Under the pieces are notes generated by a model, which saw only the letters and a list, made by a program, of their open reading frames with translations, searched no databases and was not told where the DNA came from. The position numbers and the translations under genes are program-made. Shown in pieces: positions 56,576-64,000 of a DNA stretch of 64,000 nt. The stretch comes from Rhabditoides inermis. Lineage: Eukaryota; Nematoda; Chromadorea; Rhabditida; Rhabditidae. The stretch lies in the NCBI GenBank assembly GCA_963966185.1, contig CAWZYM010000297.1, positions 216,739 to 280,738 on the forward strand, given 5' to 3'. Position 1 is the stretch's first letter. Each line of letters opens with the position of its first letter.

Positions 56576-58414
56576 TTAATTCCGTTTACGATAATCAAGT
56601 AGTCGTTGCAGTCTCGTATTGGAAAGACGATACCACTGGTAGTTCTCTTCCGGATGCACTTCTTCCTCCCCAAACTGCTCTTTGATGAAAAGCTGAACAC
56701 AAACTGATTGTCAGGTGGACAGATTGATTTGTATAGACCTCTGGCACGAATCGTCGATTGAAAGCGTTGATGTTATGGAGTGTGTTGTTGCAAAACGTGC
56801 CATTCGCCATCGGCTTCTCAGTGTAGCCCAACTCGTTGAGATTCGCTTGCATTTCCTCGATCTCATCATACGCGTCTTCATCAAGAGTCGAGTTGGACTC
56901 GTCAGTCAGCGGCTCGAATAGATCCTAGAACAAAACTGTGATCCAGAGCAGAGCGCCAAACCTCGTAGATGCCAAGAAACCGATAGAGCTGTTGATAGGA
57001 AAAGTATGCGCTGGGATCGTGTTTCTTGCCCGGGTTCGAGTCTCCGTGGCCGACGATATTCAGCGGATGCATGCGATACTTCTCGAGTAGATGGCGTACA
57101 AGAGAGTGAACCGATGCAATCTGCTCGAGCAATTCTTTGTACTGACTACTCGAGTAAACTTGCCTGTTCATCGGCAAACGGTTCGTCTCCGCTGTTAACC
57201 ATTTCAATACCGACAGAATTGTTGTTTACAGGTTTGATTCCATTCCAGCTGAAAAAACGTGAGTTGGATTTGTGTTTGTCTGGAATACCCGCCGACGCCT
57301 GCGTGCCAAGCACGGAAGTAGTCAGAGACCATATAGTAGACAGTACCATCTCGATCAACTAAGAACGAAGAAGTGTATTTATCCAGGGAGGAACAACTTC
57401 CAGCCTCTTACTATGTACCAATACAGATGACCCCTTTGAGTTTTGCCATTTTTTTAATTGCATTTCAGCAACAAAAAAACAATAACAAAAATTACCGATA
57501 TAGTTAACGGAAAGTCCCGCCACGAAATAGGTATCAAACGTCTTTCGATAAGTGAGGTCATACGAATTATGGAGTAGTATGATCTTTGGAAGGACGCAAA
57601 TCTAAAATCGAAGTGATTGTGAGGTGATTTCCGACTTGATTGCCGAAACAAGCTTCCATGCTGAAAAGTACCTTGTTGTAATCGTGAGTCTGATCTCGAA
57701 TGTCCACAAACTTGTCAAAGGGAATCGCACTCGGCCGCGAAATGCTCTGAATTAACGTTGGGTTGATTAACGATAAACGAATAATCGAAAATCGATTAAC
57801 CGGTAGGAAATTTTTATCAACCTATTTACGATCAATCGTTCAATCAAAATTTTCGTGACCGATCGAACCATGAATAATCCAAGCGTATTGCTCGATAGCC
57901 CGGAAACGCACCGCACTGTGGCACCAGCCTATCTCGGCGCACGATTGGAAGGGCGACTTGACGCCCTCCAACTGATCCATGCGCACCTTGTCGTGGTGAC
58001 ACCGCAGCACCGGGTCCGGCCCCGGATCGTCGAGGGCTGGAACGAGTTCAAGCCGTGTTATATGAAAGGTGTTCTATATGAATAGATATGTAGACAAAGA
58101 TAGCATGTATATGTAGCATCTTATAAGATATGCATAGATATAGCGTACCTGTCCAGTTCGAGGCGATCGCGATGCACCTATTGCAGTCGTATTGTGGATC
58201 GGGGTCATCGTGCGGTTTCAAATCCTGAAATTCGGTCAATTATGTTTTTCGAACAACGACTCACTGGAGTTGTGGCAGGAGGTGGTTCGAAGTAAGAAGT
58301 GTATATGAAATACGAGAGAGACGCCACAATGAGTATAGCCATGATAGAAACAAGCCGACGCTTGTGTCGCTCTTTGCGGATCGAGCGGCGATGAGAGAAC
58401 ACCATAGGTTTCAT
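56576..58414 (-). CDS. Membrane-anchored AmiD-like N-acetylmuramoyl-L-alanine amidase, unit 2
   Basis: Second copy of 49244-51082, same ten exons shifted by 7332 bp, with a few substitutions (MKPMVF for MKPIVF at the start). Zinc ligands, catalytic Glu and the GC-AG intron are preserved. The 630 bp between the unit 1 amidase ATG and the unit 2 BAF type 1 ATG is a divergent promoter region; here the equivalent region leads instead into the 59-kb gene fragment. Confidence 0.85.
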
Positions 58415-58970
58415 AAGTGCTCGAATGCCTGCTCAAGCGGTCTATGGTGCCAACACACCTCTTTTGCAGAGACGCCTCTAGCGTTTTCTTGAGCCACAAC
58501 AATGCGCAATCAGGCTTTACCGATAGCCTGTAAGAAAAGTAATACAATTGTTTTCTTACAATATGATACTGCGTATCAGCATGTACTTCCTATCATCTAT
58601 CCGCTTTCATTTCGTTTTGCCGAAGCAGTGCTGCTGCAAAATAGGATGAAGCGGAAACTTCAGTAATGTTTTTTTCAGACAACGCAGACGTCTTTAAAAT
58701 GATCGTACACATTAAAGGATTTATCAGGACAATGTAATCTTGCCTGATCTTCAGGTTGAGGTCGCTTTTGTTCTCGTCAATGAGAAGTTCTTTTTAAATT
58801 GTATTAACATAGAAAAATTGTTTGTATTTTTAACAATTTTTCTGCGCAAACAGAACTTCAAAACTTGTCTTCATTGAAGGGAACGAAACGAAAGCGACCC
58901 CATCTTGAAGATCAGGGAATAATACATTGTCCGAAAAAGTCCTTTGAAGAAGTCATGCTCAAGACAGCTA

Positions 58971-59006
58971 TATAAAGACAATCATTTGCAACAATCAGTC
59001 ATTTTT
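58971..59006 (+). repeat. Truncated third unit (promoter fragment only)
   Basis: TATAAAGACAATCATTTGCA and the next ~15 bases match the start of units 1 and 2, then the sequence changes abruptly to CAACAACAACAACTACC. The BAF TATA box is thus placed in front of the unrelated gene at 59.0-59.6 kb. Confidence 0.8.
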
Positions 59007-59019
59007 CAACAACAACAAC

Positions 59020-59626
59020 TACCGCACCAACCTCGTGCTAGAGCTCAACACGGAACCACGGAACACGAAAGAGTCATGAACGCGTGTGCCGCCGCTATTC
59101 GAAACCTCGACTGGCAACGCTTCACATTAACGCAATACGACGACGAGCCGCGTTTCAGCTTCTTTAGCGCCCCTGTCGACCTTCTATTGGACATCGTTTC
59201 AGTGTGGACAATGAATCGATGTCGGCTCGGCTGAGGTGGCGGGAGTATTCGCGAGTGTGTACGCAGGCGAGTGCGGACTGGCGGAGACTCGCATCAGCTA
59301 CCACATGTGCGACGAGAGCGAACCGAACGAGGACAACCACGAGGGTCGAGCCGACGCGTACACAGGAGACATCGAGACACTGCGCCGAGTCAACTACTTC
59401 GAGTGGATCCTGGCCGACGAGTGCTTGGCTTCCGCCGTCGGCCGGCAGCATCCGTCCGGCGAGCTACGCGGAGTCGCGTCTGCGCCTCGCCAACCGGCTC
59501 CTCCTCTCCCACCTCTCCCACACGAGATGTATCGCCGCGATCTGACCATGCTCGAGCAGTGGGTGAATTCAGAGTGCAGTGCCAAGGCCAATACCACTGG
59601 CTTCGAGAGAGAAACCATGTATAACT
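59020..59626 (+). pseudogene. Unrecognised gene family member, copy A, probably frameshifted
   Basis: Coding pieces in more than one frame match copy B at 61107-61665: IRNLDWQRFTLTQYDDEPRF with FSFFSAPVDLLLDI, then ASVYAGECGLAETR, HMCDESEPNEDNHEGRADAY, TGDIETLRRVNYFEWILADE-CL, RLRLANRLLLSHLSH and YRRDLTMLEQWVNSEC. The frame changes between the SHLSH and YRRDL parts without a clear intron, and a stop precedes the AEVAGVF part, so the copy may be broken, or some exons are misjudged. Several conserved cysteines suggest an extracellular protein. Family not recognised. Confidence 0.45.
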
Positions 59627-59769
59627 GATAAACGTGCATACTTGTGACGTTTTTTTTGTTTTTATGATTTTTTGTGTGGTGTGGGTTGGGTGGCGTTTGT
59701 ACAAACAAAACAAATGATGGCGACGATATGTCGGACGGAGACTTATGGTGTCTCAGCCCTTACGCCGCA

Positions 59770-60094
59770 AATTAAAGGGAGAGTACACTCTTAATTCCGA
59801 AGTTGAGTTAACACCGGGATATGAAAATATGATGAAAACGACTCAGTTTTGTCAATACAACTTTTTGCTGAAAATGTCTGAAAGTTGATGAAAATTGAGC
59901 CCAAAATGTATCAAAATGCAGAAATTGGTGCCAATTGGTTCTAATTTTCAATGTTCAACAAAAAATTTTCACCCACTTATAGGTATCTCTGACACACAGT
60001 TGTATTGACAAAAATCTTTTTCAACATATGTTCACATTCCGGTGCTAACTCGACTTCGACGAAATTAAATTCAGAGTGTACACTCCCTTTAATT
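59770..60094. mobile_element. 325-bp MITE with ~65-bp TIRs
   Basis: Left end AATTAAAGGGAGAGTACACT and right end (read in reverse) AATTAAAGGGAGTGTACACT are inverted; similarity extends through AACACCGGGATATG / AGCACCGGAATGTG. No coding capacity. Miniature inverted-repeat transposable element. Confidence 0.8.
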
Positions 60095-61106
60095 GTAGCG
60101 ATGTCACATTTGAGAAATGACCGAGCAATTTTTTGAGTGGCGTTTTTGTTTTATCAGTAGAAACTATAAACATCTCTGTCACAGTCACTATGTCACTTAT
60201 ACTTGACTGGTTTGTTGAAATGATTTATGCAGTTAAGAAACGAAAACTCAAAAATTTGAAAATGCATAAAAAGCAGTTTCGGAATTGAGTAGAGCAAATC
60301 ACGTCGAACACCACGCGGATTGATCATTATCAGTAGTCAATCAGTAATCAGGTTCAATGCACTTTAAGTTTAGCTTCTGAATGCAAAATCACATCTCTGG
60401 AAAAGGTGAGTAATGAAGTGAGAAACGATATTTTTTTGGAATCTGGTTGTCCTTCTAGCGTCTGACGCAAAATAATAGTCATTCGATCAATTCAGAACGG
60501 AACAGACGTTGACTCTGTCTATGGTTCCGGTTCCGACTGCTTCACTTCTTAGAGTGACGTCATTGAAATAAAATAAAATTTGTCGTTTTCATCGTGCATT
60601 ATCATCGCCTCGCCGGCCAAACACTACTATGCGCGGGATTTATTAGCGTGAACTACATGAGTGTTTTGTACAGCGACTACGAGAAGAATCCGGAGCAGAC
60701 ATGCCGCATTCTGAAAGTGTCCGGAAGACTTGCCACTTGCGTGAGGATTGAGTGGGCGCGTATAGGAGACACACCGAGGAGCTGCGCGGTGTGAGAGGTG
60801 AGGGCGATGTTTAGCAGGAATTTGGACATCATGAAACATGGATGCGTGGATGGACTTAGTACTTTAGCAATGTAAAAGAACTAACGAATCGATAAACCTT
60901 GCCCTTGACTTGATCACCCAATATCTGCATACTTATAAGATTATGATGTGTCTAAACATTTCTGAAGTGTTAACCTAGTGTTAGTCATACAATGATCCTA
61001 ACAATGACCGTAAATGTCCTCCTGAATAAAATCAAACCACAACTCGCACGCTCAAGATCAAGCATGCATATTTATCAGTGTTCAAGGTTTAAGGTTTCTC
61101 GCCTCG
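60095..61106. other. Intergenic stretch with a possible exon remnant
   Basis: On the plus strand at about 60667-60794 a frame reads SDYEKNPEQTCRILKVSGRL and ATCVRIEWARIG between plausible cag and gtg sites, but no partner exons were found. The rest is unremarkable. Confidence 0.3.
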
Positions 61107-61665
61107 TTAGTCGCCGATTGAGGTGGAGGTGAAGTTGTCCTTGGCGGCCTTGGCGGCCTCGCATCTCGCGTGTTCCGGATCCAGCCAGGACCTCAACAAC
61201 GCCGAGTCCCTCTTATACATCACCACATACAACTCGAGTGGGGAGAGGTGGGAGAGGATTAGATCGTTTGCACTGCTCAGACGAGATCTCACATGGGTGA
61301 CTGGAGTAGTCGCGGTCTCCACTTGCACTATTGCCGAATACTTATCACCTCCAAGCACTCATCGTCCAGTTTGTATTCGAAGTAGTAGTAGTTGATATGG
61401 CGTAGCGCCTCGATCTCGCCTCGGTACTCGTCGGCCGAGCCCTCGTAGTATTCCTCCGCAAACGTGCACCAGTCCGGTCTGGTCGTGCACATGCTGCACG
61501 CGTCGCGCAACCCGCTCAGCAGTGTCCGCTAAGCCGCAGCGACCTACGTACGCGTCCACGAATGCTTTGGAATGTGTCGACCCAGATCCAACACTGCGTC
61601 GAGAGCCGCGCTGATGAAATTGAACGGCGGCTCAGATAGGTCATGGCGAACCTCTGCCAGTCAGA
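61107..61665 (-). CDS. Unrecognised gene family member, copy B
   Basis: Minus-strand coding pieces match copy A: VHYSDWQRFAMTYLSEPPF-type start, DAYVGRCGLADT, CSMCTTRPDWCTFAEEYYEG, SADEYRGEIEALRHINYYYF with EYKLDDECLEV, RSRLSSANDLILSHLSPLEL, YKRDSALLRSWLDPEHARCE and a short tail before the stop at 61107. The two copies stand in opposite orientation 2 kb apart and share perhaps 40% identity. Exon limits are uncertain, particularly in the 5' part, where frames shift near 61560. Cysteine-rich, likely extracellular; function unknown. Confidence 0.45.
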
Positions 61666-63435
61666 ATAGTGAACAGCTCTTGCGCAGTTCTTCATGAGTC
61701 GGTCGCGTCATCAGTAATCAGTTCGCCTGCATTCTTTGTCGAACATTCAATTTTTGGGGTTTCGCTATTAATGTTTCGGATCAACAATAGAGCTCCATTT
61801 GGCGGTATCGCCGAGATATTTCATTCTCCTTTAGCCGTCACCCCGACACAACAAAGGCAACTTTACAGCCACCAAAAATAGAAGGCGAGAATACTGATTG
61901 ATTGAATGTGAGGTAATATTATGATGTTACACATCATTATGCATGTTTCAGTAGCTCACGAAGAGCACAGATACGATTTTAGAACAACTGTGTATGTGTA
62001 ACCAGTAACCATCGAAAGTTGAACAGACTCCATGTGCGTGGTGAATGAAATAGTCAAGTAAGAATGGATATCACAGATCACAGCCGAACCGAAAACCGTT
62101 TGTGTTCTGTCCATCTCCGATAAAGGCCAAAGACCAAAGAAAACTACTCAATTGTTCTAGTTTTTCATCACCTCGAGAGCGTAAGGCTTTTTAGTTCAAA
62201 AGATCAAGTCCTTTATTCGAGAGTTGATAACATTATAGAGAAGGACGCTCCATACAAGGCGGAAGGCCGGAGGGGAGCAGGTGAGATACGAGTATCCAGG
62301 AGAAGGGAGGATAGGATGAGGCGCTCTCCAATAACATTCTCCCGCAGCTGTGAATTAGTAAAGCGTGTGACTTATAAAGTAGTCATTCGCTTCTTTCAAG
62401 ACATTTCACTGTATACTCACTGTAGAACGCAACATGTGGTGTGGTGAGACAAAGCGTGCGTGAGTATATTGTGCACCGTCCATCCAAAACTCAAAAAAGG
62501 AAAAGGAACCATTATAATGATATTTCATGAAATGAGGAAACCATGTGGGTATTTTTGTTATGCCGTCTTGTTTGTAGTACCACTATGTAAATGTATTTTC
62601 CTTGTAATATTCAAATGAACTGCAAATAGCGGCAGAGGGGTGGGAAGCCGGCTGCGAATGCAAGAACAGCCTAGTTCCCCTATCGATCGCCCACTTGCAA
62701 GAACATAAAACACTCGGCGATGGTTGTTGTTTGTTTACAAGTTATAACCAACCACACTCGTTTCGAAATTGAAGTGAGCTGAGAGTGAGGCGCGTATGGT
62801 GAAATGACATGAGTCATGAGACCATGATGACATGTCCACAGTTTCACTGCTGCATTCAGTCAGTCCGTTTTGTGTGTGTTATCATTGGTCCACGGGCAGT
62901 GTGAGAGTGAGAAAGAGCCGCTATCACTCACTGCACTCATTCCACTCTTCTATTGTGGACGAGACAACGGACCACGCATTGATCGTGACCTCCTTTGAAG
63001 GCTGAGTGAACACGAAACGAAACTCTCAACGTGTTGTTTGTGTACACGGTTGCATCCTGCTATATCTGTCTACGCATATCCGCTCTAGTGATCCAGGCAC
63101 AGAGCGTGGAATAGCAGCCAAGTCGCCTTGGATTATCCGTTTTTCCCTCGGCTGATTACCGTGCAGCGGCAGTCGCGGGCGGCGGCCGCGCGCGGCCAAA
63201 GTGTGTGCGAGATGTGTGCGCCGCCGGGCGCTGCGCCCTCTCCAATCGCCGCGCTCTCGCCGCGGAGCGGGAAAACACGTCGCCTGAATCACTCGATAGC
63301 TCGTCGCATCGCCGCCCCGCAACTTTCGCGTCTTGTTTCTCGTCTCGCACTTTGTGTTTTGTTGTGGATTTTTGAAGATGGCTGCGGGTCGATATCATAA
63401 AGGCGGCCACACAGTCGTTTTGCAGACGCGTAGCG
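61666..63435. other. Intergenic region upstream of the MBT gene
   Basis: No gene recognised. GC content rises from about 63150, as expected for a promoter-proximal region. Confidence 0.4.
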
Positions 63436-63926
63436 ATGAGCGAGGCTGCCGAGGGCGCGGAGAGGACCGTATCCTCTGCGTCGGGAGACGTGCCCATGGA
63501 CCCGCATCAGGCCGCCACCCCTAAGCCTACCGACGCCGCCGGGGAGAACAAGAAGGTGGGCAGAGGGGGAGAAACTGGACCTCAGTGACTACGCTACCGT
63601 TCAGGATACGTCGACGCCGCCGGTAGTCGCGCGGGCCGCGGGCGTGAAGCGCGTCTCGAGGTCGTCGACTCCCGCCGGAACCATCAAGAAGGAGGTGAAC
63701 CTCGTCAAGCAGATGGTCGCCTCGGCCGCCCCCGCTCCCACCCCCTTCAACTGGGCAGCGTGAGTGTGGTGCACGTCGTCTGCACCTCTTCATCTTAACG
63801 TCGTCTTTAGTTATCTGGAAGAGACGGGCGCAGTGGCGGCTCCCCGCGAGTGCTTCTTCCAACCGGCCACAGAACCAGAGAATCTCTTCGAAGTCGGCAA
63901 GAAGCTCATGATCAACGATCCGCGGG
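63436..63926 (+). CDS. MBT-domain chromatin protein, 5' part, runs off right edge
   Basis: Exons 63436-63555, 63605-63759 and 63811-63926 join in frame. The N-terminus is low-complexity (SEAAEGAERTVSSASGDVPM, basic SRSSTPAGTIKK). The first malignant-brain-tumour repeat starts at FNWAAYLEETGAVAAPRECF, then PENLFEVGKKLMINDPRG, which matches the MBT entry motif W-x-x-YL-x-ET-x-x-x-AAP-x-x-CF. MBT repeats bind mono- and dimethylated histone lysines. C. elegans has LIN-61 and MBTR-1 of this type; which one this is cannot be told from the first repeat. The Lys in the position usually Met-Lys-Leu-Glu is slightly divergent (KKLMIND). Confidence 0.8.
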
Positions 63927-64000
63927 GTGAGCGATTTCGTAACCGTTTCGAAATTTTATTATTGACTGATCAAATGTAATTCTTACAAAAAAGTTGAAGT

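Larger units (their letters stand above)
51637..58970. repeat. Tandem duplication unit 2 (7.33 kb)
   Basis: Direct repeat of 44303-51636 at very high identity (my estimate ~99%). All four genes are present and appear intact. It is followed by the first ~35 bp of a third unit, after which similarity stops at about 59005. Confidence 0.97.

Noticed and set aside
63128..63400. 90-codon plus-strand frame in GC-rich DNA before the MBT gene
   Set aside because: It precedes the MBT start, has low-complexity composition expected of GC-rich promoter DNA and no splice-compatible continuation.

Overview
The window is nuclear DNA of a nematode. Protein-coding genes are cut into short exons by small GT-AG introns (often 40-50 nt), several start codons sit directly behind a cag splice acceptor as in SL trans-spliced genes, and two 127-residue major sperm protein (MSP) genes are present, a family restricted to nematodes. 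The MSP sequences differ from the C. elegans form as I remember it and each carries one intron, so a rhabditid or diplogastrid relative is more likely than C. elegans itself; I cannot name the species.

Layout. 1-10.8 kb is conserved and gene-dense: the 5' half of SMC2 (minus), CDC20/fzy-1 (plus), a Myb/SANT-like gene whose introns host a tRNA-Met gene and an antisense MSP gene, and a four-helix membrane protein. 10.8-20 kb is repeat-rich: two large foldback structures, a terminal-inverted-repeat (TIR) element, a lysine-rich exon-like module in three places, a tRNA-derived SINE-like repeat, unassigned exon fragments, and one small secreted eight-cysteine gene. 20-35 kb is conserved again: PIG-G (GPI anchor side-chain transferase), a secreted acidic protein ending in a short peptide behind dibasic residues, CstF-50, RPL26, and CstF-77, which carries the second antisense MSP gene in an intron. 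37-43.5 kb holds a secreted TIL-type protease inhibitor and a secreted DUF148/SXP-RAL-2-like gene with a TIR element and a SINE in its introns.

44.3-59.0 kb is a nearly perfect tandem duplication of a 7.33 kb unit plus the first bases of a third. Each unit carries two paralogs of barrier-to-autointegration factor (BAF), a secreted astacin-type metalloprotease, and, on the minus strand, a membrane-anchored N-acetylmuramoyl-L-alanine amidase that matches bacterial AmiD along its whole length and keeps the zinc ligands. The amidase looks like a horizontally acquired bacterial gene that has gained introns and a membrane anchor; it is the most notable content of the window. One BAF copy in unit 1 is broken by an 8-bp tandem duplication.

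59-64 kb holds two divergent copies of an unrecognised gene family in opposite orientation, a 325-bp MITE, and the 5' end of an MBT-domain gene running off the right edge. Gene models here come from manual splicing: reading frame was checked across all junctions for the models where exons are listed, and spans only are given elsewhere.
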